From the NCBI GenBank assembly GCA_041394945.1, contig JAWKHH010000001.1, forward strand, positions 1,116,001 to 1,180,000: 64,000 nt of DNA, given 5' to 3'. Source of the DNA: Bryobacteraceae bacterium (GTDB lineage Bacteria; Acidobacteriota; Terriglobia; Bryobacterales; Bryobacteraceae). Below are positions 37,886 to 47,595 of the stretch, piece by piece. Under the pieces are notes generated by a model, which was given only the letters and a program-made list of their open reading frames with translations, did no database searches and was not told where the DNA came from. A program made the position numbers and the translations under genes. Numbering within the stretch: the stretch's first letter is position 1; the number at the start of each line of letters is the position of its first letter.

Positions 37886-38935
37886 ATGAAGCACAGAATG
37901 TTGCGATTGGCGGTAGCCGGAGGCGCGATGGCGCTCCTCGCGGTGGCCTATCACAAGGCAAGCACGATTTCGGTGATGACGCAAACCGCCACCGCGTTCC
38001 TCAACTCCCTCAACGCCGAACAGAAAGCCAAGGCCAGGTTCGGGTTCGAAGGCGACGAGCGCCTCTTCTGGCATTTCATCCCCACCGACGACATTCCGAA
38101 GCGCTACAACCACCCGCGCAACGGCCTCATCCTCGCCGACATGGATCCGCACCAGCGCAATCTCGCCATGGGCCTGCTTGCCGCCGGTCTGAGTCAGAAC
38201 GGGTTCATCAAGGCCACCCAGATCACCAGCCTCGAAGACGTCCTCCGCATCATGGAGAAGGACACCAAGGGCCGCCGCAATCCCTACAAGTACCACTTCA
38301 GCATTTTCGGCGAACCTTCTGACTCAGGGACCTGGGGTTACCGCATCGAAGGCCACCACGTCAGCCTTCACTTCACCGTCCACAACGGCAAGCTCGCCGG
38401 ATCCCCCACCTTCTTCGGCGCCAACCCGCACGAAGTCCGCGAAGGGCCCCGCGCCGGCCTCCGCGTCCTCGGAGCCGAAGAGGACCTCGGCCGTGATCTG
38501 GTCACCGCCCTCTCGGCGGAACAGCGCAAGACCGCCATCGTCGCCGCCGAAGCCTATAAGGACGTCCTCACCGAAGCCAGCCGCAAGGCCTCCATCCAAG
38601 GCCAGCCCAACGGCCTCTCCGCCTCCAGGATGAACGCGAGCCAGCGCGCCATGCTCCAGAAAGTCATCGACGAATACGTCTCCAACGTCCCCGACCCCAT
38701 CGCCAGCCAGCGTGCGGCCATGGTGAAGAAGGCCGGCAACAACCTCTACTTCGCTTGGGCCGGCCCTATCGAAAAGGGCCAGCCGCACTACTACCGCGTC
38801 GCCGGCCAGGAATTCCTGATCGAGTACGACAACACCCAGAACGGCGCCAATCACTCCCACACCGTGTGGCGCGAATTCAACGGCGACTTCGGCCTCGATC
38901 TCCTCGCCGAGCACTACCAGCGCAGCCACCGCTAA
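37886..38935 (+). CDS. DUF3500-domain secreted protein
   Basis: From ATG at 37886 the product has 349 residues with a signal or anchor helix (LAVAGGAMALLAVAYH). The family pattern is clear: FEGDERLFWHFIPTD, GLLAAGLSQNGFIKATQI, GTWGYRIEGHHVSLHFTV and later YFAWAG with HSHTVWREF. Many histidines suggest metal binding. The function of DUF3500 is unknown. It lies 16 bases after the M23 gene. Confidence 0.85.
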   Translation: MKHRMLRLAVAGGAMALLAVAYHKASTISVMTQTATAFLNSLNAEQKAKARFGFEGDERLFWHFIPTDDIPKRYNHPRNGLILADMDPHQRNLAMGLLAAGLSQNGFIKATQITSLEDVLRIMEKDTKGRRNPYKYHFSIFGEPSDSGTWGYRIEGHHVSLHFTVHNGKLAGSPTFFGANPHEVREGPRAGLRVLGAEEDLGRDLVTALSAEQRKTAIVAAEAYKDVLTEASRKASIQGQPNGLSASRMNASQRAMLQKVIDEYVSNVPDPIASQRAAMVKKAGNNLYFAWAGPIEKGQPHYYRVAGQEFLIEYDNTQNGANHSHTVWREFNGDFGLDLLAEHYQRSHR

Positions 38936-38978
38936 CTCCCGCGAAATTTACCAGGAGCCGCGTCCGCGCGGTGCTAGC

Positions 38979-40064
38979 ATGAAGGGGATGGCGATCACTC
39001 GACGGGGCTTCCTGTGGCTGCCATCCGCTTTGGCCGCCCAACAATCCGCCGCCGTCCCCGACGTCGTCCGCTACCCTGATCCCGCCACCGAGTTCGAGGT
39101 CCTCCGTTTCACCAATCCCGCCTACTCGTCCTACCTGCCCCGCCCCTACGCCCGCATCTTCGACCGTCGCTCCCGCAACATGCTCTATGCCTGCGACCGC
39201 GGCGGTTCGCTCCAGGCTTATCTCTTCGACCTGAAATCGCGCCACAGCCGCCAGGTCTCCGAAGCCGCCACCCTGGACCCGGCGTCTCTCTCTCTCTCCC
39301 CGAACGACCGCGGCGCCTGCTTCATCGACGGCTCCGATGTCGTTCTCACGAACACCTCGAGTTCCGCCCGTGGCCGGACCCTGTACACACTGAAAGAGGT
39401 CTCTCCCGGGCGGGGACTCAACGTCACGCCGGACGGCCCCTCCGTCATCGCCGTCGAAGCCGCTACCAGGCTCCTCAAGATCCCCATGGTGCGTGGCGGC
39501 CCGTCGGCCATCGCCGACAACCCGGCCGGCGTCCGCGACCCGATGCCGCGCCCCCGCCGCGCCGCCGTCGCCTACCGCGACGATTCCGGCGGACTCTGGC
39601 TCGCCCACCTCGACGGCAGTCGGAACACCCAAATCGAGATCGAACCCGGCAACATCGGCCCCGCGATCTGGTCCCCTGACGGGAAGACCATCCTCTACCT
39701 CCACATCGCCCCGCGCGCCAACACGATTCGCGAAGTCGACCCCGACACCGGCGAAGACAAGGCAATCGCCGGCACCTCCGCCTACGTCGCCTTCGCCCCG
39801 AACCGCGACGCCTCCGTGTTCGTGGGAGCCAGCGGAAGCAAGGCCGCCCCCTATGTGCTCGTGATGGTGCGCCTCGTCAAGCGCGAACTCGCTCTCTGCG
39901 AGCACAAAGCCGGCGAACCCGCCACCGTGAACCCCGTCTTCACGCCGGACAGCCAGCGAATCTGCTTCCAAAGCGATCGCCACGGAAAACCGGCGATCTA
40001 CTCCATGGCCGTCGAGCGCCTGATCGAAAAGACCGAGTCCGGGGAATCCGACACCAACGGATAA
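38979..40064 (+). CDS. TolB/oligogalacturonate-lyase-like beta-propeller protein
   Basis: The 361-residue product opens with a twin-arginine-like leader (ITRRGFLWLPSALAAQ). Repeats follow of the PD40 kind: LSLSPNDRGACF, IWSPDGKTILYLH and VNPVFTPDSQRICFQSDRHG. The layout resembles a seven-blade propeller as in oligogalacturonate lyase. The catalytic residues cannot be confirmed by eye. It converges on the HD-GYP gene with a 23-base gap. Confidence 0.65.
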   Translation: MKGMAITRRGFLWLPSALAAQQSAAVPDVVRYPDPATEFEVLRFTNPAYSSYLPRPYARIFDRRSRNMLYACDRGGSLQAYLFDLKSRHSRQVSEAATLDPASLSLSPNDRGACFIDGSDVVLTNTSSSARGRTLYTLKEVSPGRGLNVTPDGPSVIAVEAATRLLKIPMVRGGPSAIADNPAGVRDPMPRPRRAAVAYRDDSGGLWLAHLDGSRNTQIEIEPGNIGPAIWSPDGKTILYLHIAPRANTIREVDPDTGEDKAIAGTSAYVAFAPNRDASVFVGASGSKAAPYVLVMVRLVKRELALCEHKAGEPATVNPVFTPDSQRICFQSDRHGKPAIYSMAVERLIEKTESGESDTNG

Positions 40065-40087
40065 CGCGGCGCCGCGCCCCGGTGCCC

Positions 40088-42541
40088 CTATTGCGACACG
40101 TTGCTCGGAGTCTCCACCCAATCCACCTCAAACCCACGCGGACCCGCCCGGTGCTGCTTCAACTTCCGCGCCGTCTTCGCCTGGTACATCCGCTGATCCG
40201 CCTGCGCCAGCAGCCGCTCCGGATCCTGCCCCTCCTCCGGAAACCGCGCCTGTCCGACGCTCAACGACACCGCCGATCCCGGAACCGTCGCCAGCCCGGC
40301 ATCGCTCACCGCCTGGTTCAACTGCGTGATCTTGATCTGCACATCATGGTCCGCCAACCCCGGCAGCAGGATCACGAACTCGTCCCCGCCCATCCGCGCC
40401 ACGTAGTCGTACTCCCGGCAGGAGTTCCGTAGCGCCGTCGCCACCGCCTTCAACAACTCGTTGCCGATCAGGTGCCCGTGCCGGTCGTTCACTTCCTTGA
40501 ACCCATCGAGGTCCGTCACCAGCACCGTCAGCGGACCACCCATCCGCCGGCCTCGCGACAGCTCGCTCTCCAGTTGCGAATGCAGCGCCCGCGCGTTCGG
40601 CAGCCCCGTCAGGAAGTCCGTCGACGCCGACGCCGTCGCCTGCTCGAACTTGATCGTGTTCTCCATCGCCGTCGCCAGCTTCGCGCTGATGCCCAGCACG
40701 ATCCGCAGATCGTCCCGCGAGAACGCCTCGTAGTCGCGCCGGCACAGCATCAGCACGCCGGCCACGTGATTGTCTGCGCGCGTCAGCGGCACCGCGAGCG
40801 CCGAGTTCAACAGCAGCCCCCGCATCGAGTCCGATCCGCCGCCCATCTCCACCGTCGGATTCCCGTTCAGGATCGCCTTCTTCTGCTGCGCCACCCAACC
40901 CGCGATTCCCTGCCCTAGCGGCACATGCCGCGAAAGAAACAGCGACGTGCATTCGCCGGACGCATAGCGCGGCACGAGCGTCCCGTCCCGCAGCACGTAC
41001 AGCGTGAACGTCTCGAACTGCACCAGCCTCCGCAGCCCCGACGACAACACCGATAGCGTCTCTTCTAGATGCAGCGAGTTGCCGAGCACCTGCGTCAGCT
41101 CCAGGATGATCTGCGCTTCCTGCCGCGCCGCCGCGATCGTGTCGAGGTAGGCCGGTTTCTGCTGTCCGTCCGCCGCCGTCTCGGCCAACGCCGGAGGCGG
41201 AGTATTTGCCGAATCCCACTGCGGGAATGTCGGCGCCCAGGCCACCTTCGGCGCCTCGGACCGGAACCGCCCCTCGAGCCCCTGCGCCATTCGTTGCAGC
41301 ACCGCCGTAACGCGCGGGTCGAAACTCACCCCCGCCTCGGCCGCCACCCGGCTCAGCGCCTGCTCGAACGGCATCGGTCCCCGGTACGGCCGCTCCGAAA
41401 TCAGCGCGTCGAAGCAATCCACCACCGCCAGAATCCGCGCGCCCATCGGAATCGCCTCGCCCCGAAGCCCGTCCGGGTATCCCCCGCCGTTCCATTTCTC
41501 GTGATGCCGCCGCACGATCTCGATCACCGGCGGATCGTACTCCACCCGCTCCAGGATCTGCGCCCCCACCGACGGATGGATCTTTACCTTGTCGAACTCC
41601 TCGCGTGTCAGCTTCCCCGGCTTCGACAGGATATGCTCCGGCACGGCCAGCTTGCCGATATCGTGCAGCACCGCCGCCGTCCGAACCGCCTCCAGTTCGT
41701 CCTCGGAAAGCCCCAACTCCCGCCCCAGCGCCAAGCTGTAGAACTGCAGCCGCCGGAGATGATCGTGCCCGGTCATGTCCTTCGCCTCGATCGCCATCGC
41801 CAGCGCTTCCACCGTCCGCGCATGCAGGTTCGCCCGGCCCTCGCTGCCGGTGCGGTGCACCGCCAGCCGCGAATTGTACGAATGATAGAGACAGTAGGTG
41901 AGAAATGCCACCGGCACCAGCAGCAGCGGCGATGCCGACCCTACGAAACTGCTCGAGAAATGATACAACCCGGCCACCACGGCCCCGGCCATATAGTACG
42001 GGAAAATCCGGAAGTTCGCCTCCCGCCACACCCACGCCAGGCTCCGCCGGTTTGAAAGCGCCACCACTACGGCCACTGGAAACGTGTTCGTTGCGTAAAG
42101 CACCGATGCCGCCATCGCCAGCGACACCACGGACTCCGGCGCCCACGGCGCGTGATAGACATGGTAGGAAAGGGTCACCGCGACCGCCGCGTTGGCCACA
42201 TGGAACACCGCCGGCGCCGGCACGCGCCCCTGCTCCCGGTGCACCAGCGCCTGTAGCGCCGCCGAGGCGCACGCCATCACCAGCGCCTCGCCCAGGCTCA
42301 GTTCCACGATCCCAAGCAGAATGAAGACGAAGCTCACCGACATCGCCCCCACGATCTGCGGCAGTTGGAACCGCCACCCGGAAGCGAACAATGCCAGCAG
42401 CAGGAAGAACCCCGACTTCAGCGGGTCCACTGCCTTCCAATCGAGCAGCCCCACCCCGAGCGTCGCCAGCCCCAGCGCGATGACAGCCCAAACAAACAGC
42501 TTATGCGGTCCCTGCATGGTCTGATCCGGCGCTTTTGGCAT
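40088..42541 (-). CDS. Membrane HD-GYP / GAF / GGDEF cyclic-di-GMP protein
   Basis: From ATG at 42541 the product has 817 residues. About eight membrane helices form the sensor part. An HD-GYP domain follows (VLHDIGKLAVPEHIL and RRHHEKWNGGGYPDGL), then GAF, then GGDEF (VARMGGDEF with the inhibitory REYD site five residues before). The protein therefore joins c-di-GMP hydrolysis and synthesis in an order unlike the GGDEF-EAL protein at 28784. The start is uncertain, as no ribosome-binding site precedes any candidate. Confidence 0.88.
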   Translation of the reverse strand: MPKAPDQTMQGPHKLFVWAVIALGLATLGVGLLDWKAVDPLKSGFFLLLALFASGWRFQLPQIVGAMSVSFVFILLGIVELSLGEALVMACASAALQALVHREQGRVPAPAVFHVANAAVAVTLSYHVYHAPWAPESVVSLAMAASVLYATNTFPVAVVVALSNRRSLAWVWREANFRIFPYYMAGAVVAGLYHFSSSFVGSASPLLLVPVAFLTYCLYHSYNSRLAVHRTGSEGRANLHARTVEALAMAIEAKDMTGHDHLRRLQFYSLALGRELGLSEDELEAVRTAAVLHDIGKLAVPEHILSKPGKLTREEFDKVKIHPSVGAQILERVEYDPPVIEIVRRHHEKWNGGGYPDGLRGEAIPMGARILAVVDCFDALISERPYRGPMPFEQALSRVAAEAGVSFDPRVTAVLQRMAQGLEGRFRSEAPKVAWAPTFPQWDSANTPPPALAETAADGQQKPAYLDTIAAARQEAQIILELTQVLGNSLHLEETLSVLSSGLRRLVQFETFTLYVLRDGTLVPRYASGECTSLFLSRHVPLGQGIAGWVAQQKKAILNGNPTVEMGGGSDSMRGLLLNSALAVPLTRADNHVAGVLMLCRRDYEAFSRDDLRIVLGISAKLATAMENTIKFEQATASASTDFLTGLPNARALHSQLESELSRGRRMGGPLTVLVTDLDGFKEVNDRHGHLIGNELLKAVATALRNSCREYDYVARMGGDEFVILLPGLADHDVQIKITQLNQAVSDAGLATVPGSAVSLSVGQARFPEEGQDPERLLAQADQRMYQAKTARKLKQHRAGPRGFEVDWVETPSNVSQ

Positions 42542-42620
42542 ACTGGGGAAGTCGAGCCCTTCCGTAGAGACATCGGACACAACAGGCGTTTCCTGTAGGT
42601 GGTTTACAATTAGGACTACC

Positions 42621-43880
42621 GTGATCAAAGGGTCTCTCGGGGCATCTTCTCCCTACCCGGTCCTCCTCGCTCTCTGCGCTCTGGGTTGTTCCCGGCCCGC
42701 CCCCCCGCAGGCCGCCAAATCCTCCGGTCCCGTCACGGTTAACGTCTCTTCCGTCGGCGCCCGCGACATCCAGCGCGTCGTCGATTCCGTCGGTACGCTC
42801 TTCCCCTACGAGGAAGTCATCGTCAGCGCCGAGATCGAGGGCCGCGTCGACGAAGTCCGCTACGACCTCGGCGACGCCGTCCGCAAGAACGACGTCCTCG
42901 TCCGCATCTCCGACGAGGAGCAGCGTTACATCCTCGCCCAGAACGAAGCCCAACTCCGCCAGTCTCTCGAGCGCCTCGGCCTCCGCAACGAAACCGACCG
43001 CGTCTCCAACATCGACGACACCCCCGAAGTCCGCCGCGCCAGGGCCGACCTCCAGGAAGCCGAAATGCGCCACCGCCGTCTCCGCTCCCTCGTCGACCAG
43101 CACATCGGCGCCCAGGCCGACCTCGACGCCGCCGCCTCCCGCCTCCAGGCCATGCAGGCCGCCTACGATTCCTCCCGCAACCAGACCCGCAATCTCATCC
43201 AGGAAGTCGAACGCTTCAAGGCCCTCGTCGAACTCCAGCGCAAGAAGCTCCGCGACACCTCCGTCCGCGCCCCCTTCGACGCCATCGTCAACGAGCGTCA
43301 GGTCAACACCGGCCAGTACGTGCGCCCCAACGCCCCGCTGTTCGCCCTCGTCAAGATCAACCCGCTCCGCCTCCGGCTCGAAGTCCCCGAACGCCTCGCC
43401 CCGTGGACCAGGAACGGCCAGGCCGCCGCCGTGTCCATGGAAGCCTATCCGGACCGCGAGTTCCGCGGCCGCGTCTGGCGTATCTCCCCCACCGTCGATC
43501 AGACCAAGCGGACATTCATCGTCGAAGTCCTCATCGACAACCCCGATCACGCTCTCAAACCCGGCTCCTACGCCCGCGCCCGCCTCACCACGCAGAAGAC
43601 GGACCGCGTTGTGCTCGCCCCGGCCGCCTCCATCGCCTACGTGCTCGGATCGAACAAGGCGTTCGTCGTCGCCGGAAACGGCAAGGTCCAGGTGCGCGAC
43701 GTCAAGACCGGCGACCGCTTCGGAAGCGACCTCGAAATCCTCGAAGGCCTCGAACCCGGCGAGCGCGTCGCCACCTCCCAGCTCACCCGGCTCGATACCG
43801 GCATTGACGTCACCGTCGCCGCCGGCGACGCCAAGCCCGATGCCGCCACACCAAACGAATCCGCGAGAGTAGCGGAATGA
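42621..43880 (+). CDS. RND-type efflux periplasmic adaptor (membrane fusion protein)
   Basis: The 419-residue product has a lipoprotein signal (LLALCALGCSRP). The adaptor plan follows: a lipoyl half (VIVSAEIEGRVDEVRYDLGDAV), a coiled-coil hairpin (about 95-215), the second half (RAPFDAIVNERQVNTGQYV) and beta-barrel and proximal domains. It would link an inner-membrane pump to an outer channel. No pump or channel gene is adjacent. The start is GTG at 42621. The stop overlaps the VWA gene. Confidence 0.88.
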   Translation: MIKGSLGASSPYPVLLALCALGCSRPAPPQAAKSSGPVTVNVSSVGARDIQRVVDSVGTLFPYEEVIVSAEIEGRVDEVRYDLGDAVRKNDVLVRISDEEQRYILAQNEAQLRQSLERLGLRNETDRVSNIDDTPEVRRARADLQEAEMRHRRLRSLVDQHIGAQADLDAAASRLQAMQAAYDSSRNQTRNLIQEVERFKALVELQRKKLRDTSVRAPFDAIVNERQVNTGQYVRPNAPLFALVKINPLRLRLEVPERLAPWTRNGQAAAVSMEAYPDREFRGRVWRISPTVDQTKRTFIVEVLIDNPDHALKPGSYARARLTTQKTDRVVLAPAASIAYVLGSNKAFVVAGNGKVQVRDVKTGDRFGSDLEILEGLEPGERVATSQLTRLDTGIDVTVAAGDAKPDAATPNESARVAE

Positions 43881-44665
43881 GAACCGCCGCCCTCCTCCTT
43901 GCCGCCGCCATCGCCGCCTCCGCGTCCACCCGCGTCCTCGTCACCGTCATCGACCCCAAGTCCGGCCTCGCCGTCACTAACCTCACCGCCGCCGACTTCA
44001 CCGCCATTGACGCCGGCGCCCCCCGCCCCATTGAGGACGTTGAGTTCGGCTCCGAACCCATCGACGTCCTGCTCCTGCTCGACTCGAGCCTCCTCGGCCA
44101 GGCCGTCCAGGCCACTGCCGCCGACCTCATCCAGCAGCTTCACGAAAAGGAGCAGATGGCCCTCGTTACCTTCGACTCCTCCGCCAGCCTCGTCCAGGAC
44201 TTCACCTCCTCGAAGAACACCCTCCTCGCCAGGCTCTCCGACGTCAAATATGGAAACGATCCCCACGCCCTGGACGGACTCTACGCATCCATTGACGGAG
44301 GCTTCGGCAATGCCGTCTTCCGGAAAGTCGTGCTCCTGCTCACAGCCGGCTTCGAAGGGTCCAGCCGCGTCAAGGATCAAACCGTCATCCGCCTCGCCCG
44401 CAAGAAGGGAATCGCCGTCTACCCGCTCTACCTCTCCGGCCGCGAACGCGGCATGTTCGAGAAGGTCGCCCGCGAAACCGGCGGCGCCGCCATGCATATG
44501 CGCAACTTCGAAAAGGCCAAGGAAAAACCCGCCGCCCGCGTCTTCGAGATCATGCGCGGCCGCTACGTGATAACCCTCTCCGGCAATCTCAACGTCACCG
44601 AAAAGTTTCGAGTCGAAGTGAACCGTCCCGGAAAGCTGAAGGTCTCCACCCTCCCCATCGACTGA
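43877..44665 (+). CDS. VWFA-related secreted protein with degenerate MIDAS
   Basis: The 262-residue product has a signal peptide, an N-terminal beta segment (LVTVIDPKSGLAVTNLTAADF) and a von Willebrand A domain. The metal site reads DSSLL instead of DxSxS, so the second serine is missing. Such proteins are common in Acidobacteria and are of unknown role. It overlaps the adaptor gene by 4 bases (ATGA). Confidence 0.75.
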   Translation: MRTAALLLAAAIAASASTRVLVTVIDPKSGLAVTNLTAADFTAIDAGAPRPIEDVEFGSEPIDVLLLLDSSLLGQAVQATAADLIQQLHEKEQMALVTFDSSASLVQDFTSSKNTLLARLSDVKYGNDPHALDGLYASIDGGFGNAVFRKVVLLLTAGFEGSSRVKDQTVIRLARKKGIAVYPLYLSGRERGMFEKVARETGGAAMHMRNFEKAKEKPAARVFEIMRGRYVITLSGNLNVTEKFRVEVNRPGKLKVSTLPID

Positions 44666-44692
44666 ACTCCCCAGCCGGGCCGCGAGCGCCGT

Positions 44693-45487
44693 CTACTTCC
44701 CCTCCTCCAAAATCTTCGTCTTCGCCGAAATCGTAAACAACTCATCCGTCAAACCGTCGTTGATCGTCACCGATTCCGAAAACATCTGAAAAATCCGCTC
44801 CCCGTTCCGGCTCCGCGTGATCGAATACGGCCACTGCACCCCGCCCCCCACATCCCGGTACTTCCCGAAAAGCGTCTCTTCATCGAACCGGTCCCGCGCC
44901 GCATCCCGCCTCACGAACATCTGCTTCATCGGCAAATGCGTCGACTGGTGCACCCACACCCGCACCACCGTCGTCGTCGAATCCAGGATCTCGATCACGT
45001 CCATCGGCTGATTGTCGAAGATCTCCGTGCCCACCGGCTCCACCGTCAGCCCCTTCTCGTTCCCCCGCTGCCGCAGCGTGTAAAGAACGTTTCTCCGCGT
45101 CGTCTCCTGATAGCGCTCGAGCGTCGCCGTCGGCGTTGGACGCGCGCCGCGAAACGTAATCTCCCATCCCTTCCGTTCGTCGAACAACACCGCCCACTCT
45201 TCTTTCTTCTTCCCGAACGCCTGGCGCTCCCGCTGCCACACCACACCCGCTTCCGGCACGTCCGGCGCCGAAACATACCGGGTGGAAATCGTCGCCACCG
45301 CCAGGCCGCGCAGCCGTTCGCGGTAGAACGAATACAGCCGCCCCGTCTCCGTGCGGTCCTTCATCGCCAGAAACCGGTCCCCGCCCAACGCTTCCAACAT
45401 CGCGTCGAACACCGCCCGGCCCTTCTCCTGGCGCGTTTGCGCCACTGCGCACGCGGGCAGTCCCAATAGCACCGAACGTCGTGTCAT
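44693..45487 (-). CDS. Secreted protein of outer-membrane lipoprotein-sorting-like fold
   Basis: From ATG at 45487, which overlaps the upstream M16 stop, the product has 264 residues with a signal peptide (MTRRSVLLGLPACAVAQ). KGRAVFDAMLEALGGDRFLAMKD begins a LolA/LppX-like beta fold, followed by ILDSTTTVVRVWVHQSTHLP. The same domain type is fused to the C-terminus of the two inactive M16 subunits in this window. Lipid or lipoprotein binding is inferred only. Confidence 0.6.
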   Translation of the reverse strand: MTRRSVLLGLPACAVAQTRQEKGRAVFDAMLEALGGDRFLAMKDRTETGRLYSFYRERLRGLAVATISTRYVSAPDVPEAGVVWQRERQAFGKKKEEWAVLFDERKGWEITFRGARPTPTATLERYQETTRRNVLYTLRQRGNEKGLTVEPVGTEIFDNQPMDVIEILDSTTTVVRVWVHQSTHLPMKQMFVRRDAARDRFDEETLFGKYRDVGGGVQWPYSITRSRNGERIFQMFSESVTINDGLTDELFTISAKTKILEEGK

Positions 45488-47595
45488 GGCTTCTCCGAGA
45501 GCTTCGCCGCGTCGAGCCCCGGGTTGATCTCCACCGAGACGAATTCCACTTCCTGCGCGCGCCGCCCGTTCTCTTTCATAATCGTCTTCGCCGGCCACCT
45601 CACCCCCCCGCTCTCCGCCCAGCTCACATACGCCTCCTCCACCGAGATCGATGCCCCATCCGCCCGGTAAGCCCGGTACCGGATTCGCGACGGCAGTCCA
45701 GTCTCCGGATCCAGGTAGATCCGCGCCGCCATATCGTTCTCCCCGATCACCTGCACCAGGTCGCCGCCCAGATGGCTCACGTTCCGCTTCGGATCGGAGC
45801 CAGACAACGCCAGCGTGAACAAGTGCCGGAACACCTCGCCCCGAACCCTGTCGAGGATCGGATGCATCACTCCGTACAACACCTTGTTCCTCCCTTGCCA
45901 GGCGATCTTGCCGTCGTAATACGTGATGATCTCAAGACCCGGAATCCGCATCTCGTGCCGGATCGTTTCCGGCGCGATCCACCGCTCCCGCGCTTCCCCC
46001 GCGATCCACGGATCGGTCGGCTCACGGCGCGTGCTGCCCGTCATCCGCAGGTCGATCTCCTTGATCGCCGCCAACCGCTCGGCGCCGCCCAGCGCCTCCG
46101 CCATCCGCGCCAGCATCGCTTTCCCCCGTTCGATCGCCGCCGGATCGGAGGAAGGCGTCGGCGCGCTCGCTTCCGGTATTGCAATCGTAAGCGCGTGCTC
46201 CGGCAGGTTGAACGCCGAGAGCGGTTTCGAATACAGCGTCTCCGGCCCCACCGCCGCGATCACGAACTTCGCCGGATCGAGGTTCCTCGCCACCGCGTCC
46301 CGCACCGCCGCCGGCGTCACTTGCCGCACCGCGCCCCAAAGCGCCGCCAGATGCTCTGGAGCCTGCCCATCGAGTTCTCCCGTTACCGACTGCAGCAACA
46401 GCCGCCCTCGCATGCCCAGCTCCGTTGACCACGCGTTCAACAACCGCATCTTCGCCTGTTCGAGCTCCGCCGCGGGCGGCGGCTCCTGCCCGAGCGCCCT
46501 CACCAGCCCCAACGACGCTTCCAGCGCCTCCACGGCGAACGCGGGGTCCACGTTCAGGTTCAGCGCGAACAGTCCCGGATAGTCGAACTCCGCTCCCCAC
46601 CGGATCGTCCACGCCATCTCCCATAACCGTTTCTTCGTCGCCACACCGGCCAGCCGGCTGCCACGCGCACCGCCCAGGAGCTCAGTCGCCACGGCCATCG
46701 CCGCGAAATCGGCGTCCGGCATCCGCCCTCCCGGCGCCGCGATCGTCATCAGCGCCCGCCGGATCCCACGGTCGTCCATGTGGTGAATACCCGGCGTCGG
46801 ATGGAACTCGAACTTCGCCGCCTCCGGCTTCGCCCCGGTCGCGCTCTTCCACCCGCCGAATCGCGCCTCCACCAGCGCTCCCGCTTCGGCAAGCCCCGCT
46901 CCCTCCAATACCAGCACGGTTTCCTGCGGCCCCAGCGCCGACGCATACAGCCGCCGCACATCGTTGCTGCCGATATTGTCGAGCGTGTCGTATTCGGCCC
47001 GCGCGCCCATCGGCGTATCTGTTCCGTAGGTGAGCCGCGAAGCCTCCCGCGCAACCGCCGTCGCCGCGTTCCCATTCCGGTTGCCCACTCCCGTTCGCAG
47101 CACCCCCAGCGCCAGGTCCACCGCGTCCTCGCTCGGAGCCGGCGATGTCACCAGCGATGCAACCGCCGAAAGCACCTCGTCCAGATCCTCGCGCAGACAC
47201 CGGAACGCGATCATGGACCGCGTCGGCTCCGTCACCGCCTCCAGCCCCGCGCCCATCGACTGCAGCCTCTCCACCAGCTTTTCCCCGGGCAGCGCCGCCG
47301 TCCCCCCCTGCACCATCGCCCGCACCGCCGCCGACGCCAGGCCCGCCTTGCCCGGCGGATCCGCCGCCGAGCCCAGCGGGATCAACACCGCCCCCCATAC
47401 CACCGGCAGTTCCCGGTCATCGCGCCAAAACGCCCGGAATCCGTTCGCGAGCTTCACCGTCTTGCGACCCTCGAGGTTCGGCGTCCGTGGCGGCCCGAAG
47501 TGTACGCCGAGCGTCCCGGCGGCCGGCGCCGGACGGCCCGTGCGGCTCTGCGCGAACGCGGCCGCGGCAATCAGCAATATCGCGGCCGGTCTCAT
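45484..47595 (-). CDS. M16-family subunit without zinc site, with C-terminal lipoprotein-sorting-like domain
   Basis: From ATG at 47595 the product has 703 residues. The M16 part (about 40-480) has the usual halves (for example ELLGGARGSRLAGVATKKRLWEM in the second). At the position of HxxEH it reads GLASAAVRAMVQGG, with S, V and R in place of the two histidines and glutamate. From about 500 a LolA-like domain follows (MAEALGGAERLAAIKEIDL). Inactive M16 subunits normally pair with an active one. The partner here is also degenerate. ATGA overlaps link three genes. Confidence 0.8.
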   Translation of the reverse strand: MRPAAILLIAAAAFAQSRTGRPAPAAGTLGVHFGPPRTPNLEGRKTVKLANGFRAFWRDDRELPVVWGAVLIPLGSAADPPGKAGLASAAVRAMVQGGTAALPGEKLVERLQSMGAGLEAVTEPTRSMIAFRCLREDLDEVLSAVASLVTSPAPSEDAVDLALGVLRTGVGNRNGNAATAVAREASRLTYGTDTPMGARAEYDTLDNIGSNDVRRLYASALGPQETVLVLEGAGLAEAGALVEARFGGWKSATGAKPEAAKFEFHPTPGIHHMDDRGIRRALMTIAAPGGRMPDADFAAMAVATELLGGARGSRLAGVATKKRLWEMAWTIRWGAEFDYPGLFALNLNVDPAFAVEALEASLGLVRALGQEPPPAAELEQAKMRLLNAWSTELGMRGRLLLQSVTGELDGQAPEHLAALWGAVRQVTPAAVRDAVARNLDPAKFVIAAVGPETLYSKPLSAFNLPEHALTIAIPEASAPTPSSDPAAIERGKAMLARMAEALGGAERLAAIKEIDLRMTGSTRREPTDPWIAGEARERWIAPETIRHEMRIPGLEIITYYDGKIAWQGRNKVLYGVMHPILDRVRGEVFRHLFTLALSGSDPKRNVSHLGGDLVQVIGENDMAARIYLDPETGLPSRIRYRAYRADGASISVEEAYVSWAESGGVRWPAKTIMKENGRRAQEVEFVSVEINPGLDAAKLSEKP

